A DNA stretch of 64,000 nucleotides, taken from NCBI GenBank assembly GCA_902805475.1, contig CADCSX010000005.1, forward strand, positions 2,863,501 to 2,927,500, in the 5' to 3' direction. The notes below the pieces were generated by a model. That model saw nothing but the letters and a program-made list of their open reading frames with translations, made no database searches and had not been told where the DNA came from. Positions 22,054 to 34,635 of this stretch are shown one piece after another. Within the stretch, counting starts at the first letter, position 1. Each line of letters opens with the position of its first letter. Origin of the DNA: Entonaema liquescens. Taxonomy: Eukaryota; Ascomycota; Sordariomycetes; Xylariales; Xylariaceae. The position numbers were made by a program, and so were the translations under genes.

Positions 22054-25000
22054 CTTTGCGGTATTGGAGTATTAAGTCGATCTAGGGGTATGTTTTTAAT
22101 TTTTTGGTGATACAAATTCGCAAACTGTGTGTTCTCGAAAGACAAACGTAGAACGAAAAGAAGGATTGATATTGACGAAGGAGAGAAATGGAAGATTGAG
22201 AGGAGAGGCGATAGGAGAAAGTTCAAAGAAGGAGTCAACTGCGGGGGGGACACTGAGGCTTTTATGTGGAAATTTCCGTCAACCGGAGAGTCCTTCTAAA
22301 CTTGTACTCAAGGCAGGTACAATTCTAAGTGAATGTAAAAGATAAGGCGCGTTGTTCTAGCTCGTGGCGCTGAAAGTCAGTATAGGTACACCTAAGGTAA
22401 CGAATTATACGGGGTTGCTAGGATAACGGATGTATACATGTACACAGGTACTGATATCGGATTGTAGCTCCTACGCTATTAGCCAGGTTAGGTATTACGC
22501 TGCAGGGGCCTGTGACTTCCACCACGTCTTCTGGAGTTTGGGGCTTAGGGTCCCACCGTCCCATTGCTCCTGCAACATACGCATCTGTATTGTACCTCAA
22601 GCACTGTCGCTGCTGCACCTGAATAGCTGATCTGTCGCTTCCCATTAGCTCTCCTTGCCTTGACCGTTTAGGTACCTACCCTTTTAGCAGTGGGGTTGAT
22701 TGGGGGTACACGATATGCATCTCGGGCTTCTTCGACTTACACGCCACCACTTATCAGTATCATGTAGGTCAGCTCGGATAACTCAACTCAAACTAACCTA
22801 GGCAACTCGTGATAATCCATGGTCAGATTTTTAGCTGTTACCAGATTGGATGAAGTATCTACCTATGTATTGATACCCTCTTTTTCGTGTTCTTCTAGAA
22901 CTTGTGTCCACATCCCGATTCCCTTAACCGCTGCAATTATCCGGTTCGACTAACACCGCCTGTGCCTGGAACATCGGATCCGATGTCGTGGAACCCGCCT
23001 CGAGCGTTCAACACGTTGTTGTGCTGAAATCCCTTGCGCGGGGGATATATGGAACGGTCCCGAGCTTTATTGTTAAAAGCCTACCTTAGTTTCATAGCAA
23101 GTCAATGGTAAGCCAACATAACTTTTTTTTTTTCGACTGCTTACCATCTATAACTTACCGTACCTGTGACCCTGGATCCTTAGTTTGAAGATTTTGAGTA
23201 TGACATCGATTACGCTGATCTTAGTGCCGGAACGGCTACGGACTACGCAGCATATGCAGTAGGCTTTCTGCACACTCCATTAAAAGAGAAGTATCGTGGT
23301 CGATCATAACAAAACTTGTTCAGAGTTTTAAGACATGCGGTAGAAAACAGTTGATTCGAATTGGTTCCTAACAGTGCTTTGCTAACATGGAACTCTGATG
23401 CATGCTCAGTCAAACCACCTTGCTACTGACCCTTTACGTTACATCCAATCCCTTGAATGCAGCGTAGACGGAAGTGATTTCGTCACTTACGGGCCATCAT
23501 ACCAGATTCCCTAGTAAAGTAATTAATAAGTTGTACTGGAGCCGGAAGCTTGCTCGAAACTGAGATGAACGGACTGACTCGGTATTGCAGACGGCGATTA
23601 CTTTTCTGAGCCCGAATTGCCGCCGCCGCTAGGTTTCAATCTAAAACTATCTGGTATTGCGGTATTGTGGAAATTCTCACGAACAAAGCAATAATCTGTG
23701 GGGAATATGGGAAATATACTTAATTGTGTACAGAGCCAAGACTAAGGCCCGCGATTCGGACCCTGGGGTTTTGAGTCATTAATTACGGTAATTCGTGCTG
23801 TTCGAGTTTCTTTTACTTAGTTCCGTCTCGAGTTGCATTACTTCAAGTTCGAGTATTTGTTTGCTTATTGGTTACAAAGAACGGGAAGTCAACGTTGAGG
23901 CGGTATACTAGAAATGTTACATCTTCCTTTCAATGAGTACCTGATGTACCATCTAGAATATAAGGGACCTAGGTACATAGGTATATCCATGCAGTTGTCC
24001 ATAAAGTAGAGGTAAGAGGCGTAAACTGTACCACCTAGATGTGTTGTATTAACAACTTGCTTTTGAAGTTATATTGATTTGGCCCTTTCTTGTTTCTGTT
24101 CATCTGGTCTTGTTGTTACTTTCTATTTGGTTGTTTGTTGATTGTATACTTACCTTATGTACTTCGGTGGTTACTATTAATGGTAACCGGTAAATGAAAA
24201 TTTCAGCCAATATATCTCTTGGTAACGATTGTAAAATTTTGTAACTCGCTTAATCCAGATTTCCTTTAATACTTTTGGGTTCTAGGACATGCCTACATAG
24301 CCCTAGGCCAGACCCCCATTGCCCAATTCATTTTTTTTTGACAAATGGATTTCTTAATAACCCACAGGGCTGTATGCATTCAAGTTTTCAAGTTACATCC
24401 ATTGGATAGCAAATGTATTATACGATTCCTTTACAATGGAACCTTTCATCGTCCAACCACGAAATTGATCATTTAGCTTACGCAGTATCAAAGTATTTCA
24501 TGTACGTATACATATGAAAATAGCTGACCCCAAACTTTTGTATCGAGGTAGATTGCGGGGTTGGTGCGACGCCAGAACGTTTAGCGTTGTCACCGGCGTC
24601 CCATGTTATCGTCGGCTTGCGATTGGCTACTTGACCTTTCCATTGCTTAATTCTATCTAGTACACAGTACGTAAGTATTCAGGGTGAGCAAGGTCTGCAA
24701 TTGGAGCAATTAGATCCCTCCAACTTTATTTTTGGACGTGGAATTTTCAACTTTATTAATCCCTCACCGTTAGTTCTTGTCATTCGAGATCGTCTATGGA
24801 TTCAACATTTTGAAATACCTTTTTTTCTTTTACCCTCGTATTGCGTATTCTGTATTCTTCGCCCAGACTATTTTACCCCTTTTTTACCAGTTAATTATTT
24901 TACCAAATGTCTTTCTCCCTTACGCGAAGCAATCAAATACGATGCGGTGGCTTTAATCAGCTGTTCCATTCTCCAATCTCCATATAGGAGCTGACGCGTC

Positions 25001-25579
25001 TGAACAATGACACGGCAGGGCATCGATTTACTACCTTACTTACCAGGTAGGTACGGCTATTCTCAATAATAGCGTCGGTGACCTCTTCGACTGTTTATCC
25101 TAACCTTCTGATCGCAATACGTAACCGATCGGTGGTCCGAATACTGGAATTACCATTAGAAGCAGTTGTATAAAGGGATACATGTGTCTTAACGGGTCTT
25201 TTTCATTTATAATCGGAAAGATTTAGGTTTAGGCAAGTGGCACAGGTATCACCTGCTTCGGAGTGCATGTCACGAGAAGGAAGGCACCTGCAGGTAGGTT
25301 GAATTATGAATCATTCTACTACTCCCGAGAGGAAAGAGTAGGTGATGAATCCAGGATTGGCAGTTGCGAGCTTGGTATCATAGCAGCAAACAGCAGCAGG
25401 TACATGTATGTTTCCTTCATTCATGGTCGGAAATCTGGTTCCATCCTCAGATTCCACCTTCGGAATATATGTATACTCAAATCAACGTATAAGGAGATAA
25501 TATAATGCTTTATCATTATCTCCATGTTGTCAGTTAGATATGCTTTAATAACCATCATATTCAAGCTTCTGGCTTAGTT
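22054..25579. other. Long gene-free AT-rich region
   Basis: About 3.5 kb between divergently transcribed genes. It contains homopolymer A/T runs (near 23124 and 24332), CCTAGGTACATAGG-type motifs near 23969 and stop codons in all frames. The longest ORF (24701-24994, +, 97 codons) is Phe/Leu/Pro-rich without family features. No tRNA B-box, inverted-repeat element or conserved protein fragment was seen. The half adjoining glutamine synthetase presumably contains its promoter. Confidence 0.5.
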
Positions 25580-27324
25580 ATGAATTGGACTGAGGGCAAT
25601 CTCGCCCGTCATTCTAGGGGTAGGCAGCGCAATGAGTTACTTACGCGACAAAAGCAGCATTTCGCGAAGGTCCGCAATAATCTCCTAAAAAGCGGTGTCA
25701 AACAAAGTCCCGTATCTATATCATTCCTCGGGACTCAATATCCGCGAGATTTGAGTTACCGAAGCGACTCGGGAAGTAGGACACATGAACTACCTTTAAG
25801 CCCCTTTTTAACGGAGAAGCGCAAACGGGCTCGGGGTTCCTCGGGCGGTCTAGAGCCTCAAACTTCCTCTCGCGAGAAGAGGAAAAAGCTTCTAGACAAG
25901 GCAGACTGGGTCGGATTAAACCTGCAGCAGCCTATTGATATTACATTCCCGGGGCAACTCCAAGCATCTACTGGGTCAAGATGGAGCAAAGTAGAGCACC
26001 CCCGGGTCCGTACAACTCGGAAACGCCGTGAAGATCCGGCTACATCTCGATTGAGAACTTTTGATAACTCAAATGGTCCGCTCTTAAAGATCCAAATTGG
26101 GAGCCAGGAAATTATCCCAAGCGTCAATGCATCATCGCAGTTGGGAATAAAAAGGTATAGTCTAGTACCACAGCCTACAACCGGTTTACCACGGAGAAGA
26201 TCGAATCTCGCATCGAGCCCGGAGCTTAGCCGAACTGGACGTCCGCATGTAGTGGCAAAAGGCACCGAGGATTCGCAAATAATGAATGATGAACGGTATG
26301 GAATAACAAGAGAGCAAGGCACCACGTACAGTCAACCAGTCGAGAAGACCTTATCGCCCGAGGAGCCAACTCATATCGCATATTCCTCTTCGATAATTCA
26401 CGAGCCTGCCCCTCTACGAGCCAGTAATTTCACAGTGCTTCGATGGACTCCCTCAGCCCCGAAGATCACAGTAGCATGCAGGTAGAGATTGACCACCCGA
26501 CGAGATCAGTTCCATTATCCCAGGAGGCAGATCAGGACGTGTGGAGGAATTGGGTGTCTACCTCCTCGATGAATCATCCAGTTAGCACCTCGACTAATTC
26601 TCCAATCGCAATATCGTCTGCCAGTCCAGGGACCAGTGGCCTACCCTCTCATCTTCAAAGGAGGTTACCAAGCTATGATATATCAAGCGAGGCAGGAATA
26701 AGCACAAATCATGCCTATCCCGAGCCTAGCACAGATAGTCGAGAAACCCAAGCTTCAATCCGTGAAAACGACCATCGGTCGCCTGAAAGGAAACCGGACA
26801 ACCACCAAAGCAACGCCCGACCATCAGACGACAACGATATTTGGATGAAATTTGCGTTCAGCGGTGATAGTGATGAGTTAGAAGCAAAAGTGTTCGCAGA
26901 GGCTGTACATCAAGCTGCAGCAGAATTACATCCTTCTGATGCGGCTGAAACTATCGCTACTTATGGGAGCGATTCATTTGTTAGTAATCTGAATCGGAGT
27001 GAGGCCATTTCGTCTGAACACTCAAATGAAAGTCATATGGCAACGCATGGCACCGTGATCTCGGAGTCAGCACCGAGCAATATAGCTACAGCCGGCTCAG
27101 CAAGTGTAGTGGAGTCGGAGTCCCGGTTCCGCTTCGTGCAGCCGAGGACATTCGTAGGGAAGTTCGCTGATTCGAATGGTACCGCTACAGAGGCGTCCCG
27201 TCTTCTGTCTCATAATAGGAAAAGGAGAGGTCGGCCTAAGAAAAGAGCTGCGGATGGAAGAACGGATATTCGACGGCTTCCGGGCTTCGACGGAGATCCA
27301 ATTGAAGAATTCGAAGATGACTAA
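25580..27324 (+). CDS. Uncharacterised Pezizomycotina protein with a C-terminal AT-hook-like motif
   Basis: The start MNWTEGNLARHSRGRQRNELLTRQKQHFAK and the block KRKKLLDKADWVGLNLQQPIDITF resemble a conserved uncharacterised family of filamentous ascomycetes. The first frame runs 25580-26485 and the second is open 26428-27324. The C-terminal half has DNDIWMKFAFSGDSDELEAKVFAEAVHQA. Near the end, RKRRGRPKKRAADGR contains a GRPKK core like an AT-hook, followed by an acidic tail. The two frames can be joined in two ways. One is an intron with donor GTATGG at 26296 and acceptor CACAG ending at 26435 (140 nt), giving 534 aa. The other is a single missing T in the TTT at 26428-26430, giving 581 aa. 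The sequence does not decide. DNA binding is inferred from the basic GRP motif alone. Confidence 0.65.
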
Positions 27325-27712
27325 AATACCAACGCTAGCTAAATTCTCCGCTATAAATAACCACCCAAGTAGCTATCATGATGTCCATAGTATAGGGAAC
27401 CAATTAAATTTGAATTCGTGCTAAACAAGTACCTACCTACCTACCTAAGGTAAGCAACTTACTTATCATAGATCATACCCTAAGATAATCGCCGGGGCTT
27501 TTCGGCCGCTTAGAATACGACTTCTCCAAGACGGCAATGGAGCGCAAGTATAAAAATCTCACGAGCATATGAAACTCCTTTTTTCCACTTCCTCATATAT
27601 CTTCTTCGCAAAGCTTACTACCCGGGTATTACCTGACGTTCATATATCCACGGCTGTCATATCTTTCAGTTTTAGGCCTTGCACTAGTTATCGTCCGTTT
27701 GGCTAAGCGATC

Positions 27713-29644
27713 ATGGCGCCCGCGTCGGATATTGATTTATTTGCGCCCTTTGAGCGGGATGTGATACTCGAAGTCCGAACTAGTACAATGGAAAAAATGC
27801 CCGGACTCAACGTAGAGACGGGTATAAACAAGAAGATTCGCACCGGTCGTATTCCTGTGTCCTTTGTGGGACTCAACGCGGACGAGCACGATCTTGTATT
27901 CCACGGCGGCCGGGACAAAGCAATTCACGGGTGTAAGTCCGTACATCCCTAATCCACAACTGAGCATAAGTCATAAAAAGTATCTACGACGATTCTAATA
28001 CCCACTCTAGACTGCTGTTCTCATTATCCCGCATGGCAGAAAGAGTTCCCCGAAGCTGCCACGCGCTTCAAGCCCGGCGGGTTTGGGGAAAATTTCGTGA
28101 CTGAGCGTAGTATGTATTTTTTCCCGTCGGTCGAGTACCCCTATTCAAGAATCTCCCTTGAAGGAAAGCGGTTTGAGCGTAAGCCACACACTTAGACAAT
28201 CCAACTTCCTTGCACATACGACGTTCAATGTTGAGATTCAAAGATATTCTTCAATGCTTATTCCTTACAACTAGTGAATGAACGTAACGTATGCATAGGT
28301 GACGTCGTATCCGTCGGCGATGACGGCGTGCTGCTTCAAGTCAGCCTACCACGACAGCCGTGCTTCAAGTTGAACCACCGATTCCAGCTCAAGAACTTTG
28401 CACCCAACACATATAAGACTAGCCGAACGGGTTGGTACTATAGGGTCTTAAAGGAGGGCACGGTTCAGGCGGGAGACGAGATCCGGCTTGTGGAGCGCAA
28501 ATGGCCCGGGTGGACAATTGAGCGCGTGCAGGAATACCTTCACCGGACACAGGACAATGCTGCTATGAACGAAGCGCTAGCCGCCATTTCTGATATGGGA
28601 GATGAGAGTCGAAAGGCATTCGAGAAACGTGTCGAGAAACTCAAGGCTAAGCAGAGGCGCGCTGCCGCCGCACTTGACGGGAATGGAGATGAAGCAAAAG
28701 AGAAATGGCGCGACTTCAAAATCGTAGAGAAAAAGGCTGAGACACCGCGTATCTCATCGCTCATCTTAGAAGCGCTAAACCCGGACCCCGAGGCAGGAGA
28801 GGTGCAACTTGGTGCACATGCGCGTCTCAGATTACCCAACGGGCTTCGGCGGTCCTACTCCATCGTTTCGGGCACATCCGACCGCTTCGAGCTAGGCATT
28901 GCCCTTGAGGAACCTAGCCGCGGCGGATCCTCGTACCTACATAACACAACCCAGGTAGGCGATATTGTGCAGATCGGCCGTGTGACAACGGACGTCAAGC
29001 CCGCGGGCGCCGCCAGCAACCATGTATTCATCGCAGGCGGTATCGGCATTACAGCCTTCCTCAGCATGCTCGAGCGTTACCGCCAAATCCACTGGGAGTC
29101 GACACTACACTACGGCGTGCGCGACGCGGCCTCAGACTTACCCTTTCGGGCGCGGATCGAAGCGCTTGGGGACTCGGTAAAGGTGTATGATGGCGCGAAG
29201 GGACAGCGGATGGATATCCCGGCGATTTTTAAGGGTTTGTCGTGGAACTCGCATGTGTATGTGTGCGGCCCACAGCGCATGATGGACGAAGCGATACGGG
29301 AGGCCAAGGCGCGCGGGCTCGGGGAGGACGAGGTCCATTTTGAGGCATTTGGAGCGGATACGAGTGGCGACCCGTTCGAGGTTGAGGTCACGTCAGCTCG
29401 GGAGAAGAGCAGTAAGGTTTTGAAAGTGAATGAGGAGGAGACGCTACTGGAGGTGCTAAAGAAGCATTTTGGAGACGACGATGTGCCGTCTAGTTGTGAG
29501 GTGGGTAATTGCGGGACATGCAAGGTGGTGCTGAAGAGCGGGCGTGTGGATCATAGGGGCACGGCGCTGATGGAAGAGGAGAGGAAGGATGCTATGTTGA
29601 GTTGTGTTAGTAGAGGTATTGGTAGGATTGCTATTGAAATCTAA
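27713..29644 (+). CDS. MOSC domain fused to flavin/ferredoxin-type oxidoreductase (PDR-like)
   Basis: Exons 27713-27932, 28011-28109 and 28275-29644 join in frame to 562 aa. Splicing restores AIHGYCCSHYPAWQKEF and FVTERMNERNVCIGDVV. Residues about 20-200 form a YiiM-like MOSC domain (VGLNADEHDLVFHGGRDKAIHGY, GGFGENFVTE, RQPCFKLNHRFQLKNF with the Cys expected to bind molybdenum-cofactor sulfur). Residues about 250-470 form a reductase module: LRRSYSIVSGTSD is the flavin-binding RxYS, HVFIAGGIGITAFLSML is the nucleotide-binding GGIGIT, and YVCGPQRMM is also present. Residues about 480-562 form a plant-type [2Fe-2S] domain, C-(4)-C-(2)-C in CEVGNCGTC with a later Cys in MLSCVSRG. The domain order suggests electron transfer from NAD(P)H to a pterin-bound substrate. 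The substrate is unknown. Its stop lies 84 nt from the convergent NLR stop. Confidence 0.9.
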
Positions 29645-29727
29645 GATGTATCTAGATGGATACATTCAAAACTGAGACAACTCAAGATTCTATCCCCTAA
29701 AGTCTTGCATTGACATAATTATGTAAG

Positions 29728-32600
29728 TCATCCGAAGACAGTCCCATTACCACTCTCCGAGCCCGCTTGAGGCGGCTCTGTGGTGTTGCTTTCTGGAGCA
29801 TTCATATTGGCACCATATCTTTTCAGTAAGCTTATTACCTCCTTATGTTCTTGTTCAACAGCGTATGATAACGCAGTCTTGCCGTGACTATCCTTCTGGT
29901 CAATGGCAAATCTATTGGCCACCATCGGTATGCCTTCTTCGAAGCCAAGCCACGCCACCAAATGCAACGCTGTAACCTGAGTTGGAGTTCTTGTGCTAAA
30001 GTTTGGTGACGATTCGGAGCGCTTTTTAGCCATCATTACTACCTGAAAAGCCGACTCGACCTTTGCGCTAGAACCGAAGAATTTAGCGGCTACATGGTGT
30101 ATTTCGTTCCAAGCTTTCCGAGCGTGGGAAACCCAGTGGAGGGCGGCATATTCATAAAAGGGGTTCGAAATCATTCGCTCCTTGAAATCTTCTTCCGTTC
30201 GGCATGAGCCACTCCCAAAGACATCAAAGGATAAGCAGGTAAGACAGCACTTCGCAATATGAGCTTCTAGGTTATAAATCCATACATTTTCGAGACCGCT
30301 TAAATATTGCTCCATTGCGTAATGTGTTATCCGAACATTGCCGCTTGATTCGTCTAGAGTAACAAGCCCACAACACGCTGAAATTATGTCTTCAATCTCT
30401 GGTATCCTGTCTTTCTCCAGCTTTGTCGTTTCAACTTTTATAGCGAGCGCATATTGAAGCTCCAGATACTTTAGTTTTCTCATCGAGCATATAACCCATG
30501 GACAAATATTCTTAGCAAGGTATATATGTTTATCTGGTTGGCTTGCGATTCGATCCCATACCTCCTTATATATACGACTACACGCTTTCGACCCATCTTT
30601 AAGAGTGCCGCGGATTTCTTTCTTCAATATCGTAGTCATAACGTTAAGATGAAGCCGCGCGAAAAGAAACCTGGAATATTAGTATGTTTGCCTACCACTT
30701 CCTAAAGGTATTCTACTCACATCCCTCCCGTCAAGTCACATATCCTGTCTACGATCTCTTTTTGAAGGTCTGGATCACGGCGGACTGAATGTGGCAGCTC
30801 TGCCTTGTTATTGTAGACGCAGTCCTCGAGATATTTTCGCACATCTTCTTCTTTAGCGGAAATTTCAATCACAATGGCATTCTTGAACAGCCCCATAATG
30901 TCCAACATAGGCCTTGATGTTGCGAAAATGTTGATTGCGCACTTGGCTTGAAGATCAAAGATCTTATCTAGAAATCTTTGCCGATTGCCTTCAAGTGCCC
31001 GACATTCATCGAGCGCATCAACCAGGACGAAGACTCTTTTCAAGAGTCTGGCCGTAGACTCAATGGCGCTTGAGATTTCTTCCAGCGATGGTCTCGATTT
31101 CTTACCTTCGTGCTTTCTGTAGAGTGATTTTAAATTTGGTGGGAGGGTCGACAAGCTTGCAGCCAGCTGCTTAAGGAGGTTAGCAAGAAGGTTATAAGCC
31201 GTTTGGTAATCTTGCCGTTTGACGTCGAAGTAAATGTACAAAATCGCAACGTCTTCATCTTCTTGGAATAATATTTCTAGGCTGTCGACTACTATTGACG
31301 TAAGAACTGTCTTTCCAGCACCTAGAATGCCAGGACAGAACAGCGTCTTGCTGGGGGTGTCACGCCAGACTCGGAACTCGTTTGAACTAAGAAACCATTC
31401 ACCGGTTCCTGGTTGTCGACATGCGAAGTTATCGCTTTGCTGAGGACCGTAGTTAGATAGGCTTAGCCAATCTAGAATTTTCCTGCGTTCCTGGGTTTGC
31501 TGATGATGAATTACAGCATCAATCTTTTCAGATTTAGCTCGAAGCTCATTTTGTAACTCTGTCAAGTCTAGGTATCTTCCATGAATTATTCAGGCCTCAT
31601 ATATCAAGAAGGTGACATAAGGAAATTTGGTTTACGTACCACTCCTAAGGCTGCCCGTCTGAGATGGCGGTCCTATCCTTCCAGGTCTTACAACATGAAG
31701 GAGTTCCCTTGCATATGCGGCCGCCGCGAGCGACGCATATTTGTTCCATTCATCATTCTTATGTGAGTCGCAATAGTTGCAAATCCCTCGAATCACCAAA
31801 CAGGGGAAGATGTTCATCAATCCAGCGGCTTCCATTTCAAAACATAAGACGTTAAGTTTTGGATCTCGAGCAAACTGATCTCTTTCTTGAACGTCTTTCA
31901 TAACTGCGTTGGCCGACGCAATAGTGCCGTAATGGACATCGATGGCCCGCTTAGAAACCCTAGATAATCTTTGCTCGAGCCTGTCTGAGAGACAATTATC
32001 GCATGTAACTCCACCTCGGTGCTCGTAATCTGCGCAGTATAGTCTATCTATGTCGGGGCGCTGGTATCCAAGCCTTTCATCCATTCGCTTAATGTGTTCA
32101 GATATATTATCTGGCTTCCTGGGGTCATTGTGTCGGCGCTGCATCTCTTGCAGTACTCCTAGCAGCACTCTTGGAGGAGAGTTCATCTGACCGGTCGGTT
32201 GAAATACACCTCCTGATAATCTCTTCCCAAAGTCATACTGCACAACACCTCCTAATTTGCCTTGCGGGACACTAACAACGACATCGCCAAGGCGTATGTC
32301 TCTTTCTGGTGTTGGAGCACCTCCAGCAGTGCCGACTAATAAAATAAATCTTAAAGAAGGAAAAGAGTAGATCATGTCTTGAGTAACAATGGTAGCAGAA
32401 GTAATACCATACTGACCTTTTGGAAGACACGCAATGACCACATTATGTTCATGGATGCGACCGAAAGTGTAGGTATTTTTGTCATATTCGTCGACTATAC
32501 CAGTATCATTGAACTTCTCGTCCAGCATGCAACATGCAGCTTCATACGCCTCTTGTAGGGGACAAATCCAACCGATAGTATAGTCATTAAGGTGAGGCAT
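29728..32600 (-). CDS. PNP-NACHT/NTPase-ankyrin NOD-like receptor
   Basis: Exons on the reverse strand: 32600-31640, 31567-30721 and 30670-29728, joined in frame to 916 aa. Introns are 72 and 50 nt. Residues about 8-300 are a purine-nucleoside-phosphorylase-like (PNP_UDP) domain: YTIGWICPLQEAYEAA, LVGTAGGAPTPERDIRLGDVVVS, CFEMEAAGLMN and VIRGICNYCDSHKN. Residues about 385-620 are an STAND NTPase with Walker A GILGAGKT (400-407) and Walker B VFVLVDALDEC (about 499-509). The end of that module reads ICDLTGGMFLFARLHL, restored by splicing. The C-terminus holds ankyrin-like repeats (GKTALSYAVEQEHKEVISLLKRYGANMN) and a short disordered tail. Proteins of this layout are fungal NLRs, linked in known cases to non-self recognition and regulated cell death. 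Only about two clear repeats are present, fewer than in many relatives. No partner effector gene is adjacent. Confidence 0.9.
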
Positions 32601-32917
32601 AGTCGGCAGTGATCATTCGTAAAGATATAGCGCTAGAAATTTAACAAATTGCCTGTGTTGCGAGGAAATAGCTGCTGGCACAGCTCGACCTCATAATGGC
32701 ATACCATAGTTTTTCAGTGTATGGATTGACTTAACTAATAAGAGTGCGGCGCTTAAAGGCCCAGAAGGGGTTCAAAATATGACCTATCAGATATAGTCAA
32801 GGTGGCAGGGTAGTAGCCGTTGAACATCAAATCTTCAGCTATAAGCGCCCAGATAATTGAGGATTGGAGTGGATATAAAATACATTCATAAATCATCATT
32901 GCTCATTACAGAAGTGA

Positions 32918-34635
32918 TTAATTTGCAACCTCTTGTTCACTCGGATCTGTCCCTTCTGTCTTTGTGCTTTTCCCACCGAGCCAGAAATAAGACACGACCG
33001 CCCCTGAAGCCGACCAAATAGCAAAGCTCCAAGTTAACGTTCCCCATCCCGCCGACTCCACAACGTAGCCACCCCATAGCGGTCCTACCACTCCCCCAAG
33101 CGAAAACGCCATATTGAAAAGTCCATAGCCGAGTCCATAAACGCCTTTATCTCCAAATATTCCCGGCTGCTCAGCATCTTTCGCTTCAATAACATAAGTA
33201 ACCTCGGCCATGAGAGGGACGTTTGCGAATGCTAGTGCGATGCCTGATAGGGCAAGCAAGAAACAGAGAAGGATCTTATGCTGAATACTATTGTCCGTGA
33301 CGAAACGGAGACAAACGAGCAGCGGTATTAAGAAGGTGAATCCAAAGACACATGGCCATCTAGCACCGTACTTATCCGCAAGCCAACCAACCAACGGGGA
33401 GATGAACCCGGGGACAAATATTGCTAGAAACGTAATCCCGGCAGCAGTGGAATTCCACCCAAAGGTACGCTGAACGAATAAAGCCAATGTGGCGTCGAAT
33501 CCCATCCTGTTGAATATTAGCTCAAAATCCGTCTACTTTTTGGACTACGCATAGACTCACATGATACCAGACTCAACGAGAAGACAATATAGCGCAGCGA
33601 ATAACCTCGTAGATTTCAAGAGGCTTTTAGCAGCGGTTAATATGCTGATACCCTCTGAAGGTGCCACTGGCTCCTGGTTTTCCATATTTGCCGTTCCAGT
33701 CCGCTTTTCTTCATTATTGTTATGCTGGACATGGCTGTGAGCTATTGGACTCAGCTCCGTGGGACCCTGCGTTTCGCTTGCTTTAACGGAATTCTCGTGA
33801 CCCTCGCGATGAGTCGCGATAGGCGATGCACCCGCCTCCACGTCGGCCTGGTCTGCCCCGTCTTCTGAAGAACCCGACGTCTCATCCTCTTCGATCCACT
33901 GTCTAGCAACTTTCTTCTCAATCATCACCAGTCGTAATATGATATCTAATACGACGACACCAAAGGCGATATAGTAAACAGCATAGTATCCTGCTGCGGC
34001 ATAGACAGAACCACCAATGACGGGGGCAATAAGCAATCCGACGCACATTGCTACGCTGACGTAACCCATGGCGACCCCTACCGCGCTCTTCATAGTATCG
34101 ACAAGCAGCGCGCATCCTACACTCCAAACGATAGCCGCACTGAACCCTTGGAGAATTCGGCCCACAACTAGGAGGCCTATAGAATTACCGAAGCATAACA
34201 AGAGTGTTGACGCAGCAAGCGCGACAAGTCCAATGAGTAGAGGCCATCGTCGCGACGATGTATGGTCAGCATACACTCCGGCAATGGGACTGCCGATGAA
34301 TAAAGCCACACTATAGCAAGCCAGAAGAATCGACGTCCAATGTTGGACTTTATCCTCTGCGATCCCAACTTGGACTGTGAGAGAGAAGGGGATGACGGGA
34401 ATAATCAAGGCGTAGTAGAAGATATCGGTGAAGATAGCCAAGCCCACTTTTCGTCATCTGTCAGTAGTTGAAAGCAACATTATAAGATTTGTTAAAGAGC
34501 CTATTGATCTTGGGAGGACGAACCGGTGAGTACTATTAGAGTCGTCGAAGATCGGATCGAAAGGAGGTAGGGAGGCTTGGACTTTGAATCCTTCTTAGTC
34601 CCTGAGAGGAACTGCCGAGCGCTAGTGAATTTCAT
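32918..34635 (-). CDS. Major facilitator superfamily transporter (DHA1/vesicular amine transporter-like)
   Basis: Exons on the reverse strand: 34635-34524, 34446-33561 and 33506-32918, joined in frame to 528 aa. Intron 1 has a CTGAC branch site, and splicing gives LIVLTVGLAIFTDIFYYALIIPVIPF, the usual first helix. About twelve membrane segments are visible. The motif YADHTSSRRWPLLIG after helix 2 matches the MFS G-x-x-x-D-R-x-G-R-R region, and GRILQGFSAAIVWSVG follows. A long acidic/Ser-rich cytosolic loop (residues about 235-305) separates the two halves. The second half has GWLADKYGARWP. The substrate is unknown; relatives carry amines, toxins or drugs. It is transcribed in the same direction as the NLR (stop 317 nt upstream of the NLR start). 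No biosynthetic enzyme flanks it to suggest a metabolite cluster. Confidence 0.88.

Noticed and set aside
24701..24994. 97-codon Phe/Pro-rich ORF
   Set aside because: Composition is what AT-rich, pyrimidine-rich DNA gives; no start context or family resemblance.
27713..34635. NLR paired with a neighbouring effector (as in two-gene fungal incompatibility systems)
   Set aside because: Neither neighbour (MOSC fusion, MFS transporter) resembles a HET-S-, lipase- or HeLo-type effector, and no small amyloid-motif ORF is seen beside it.
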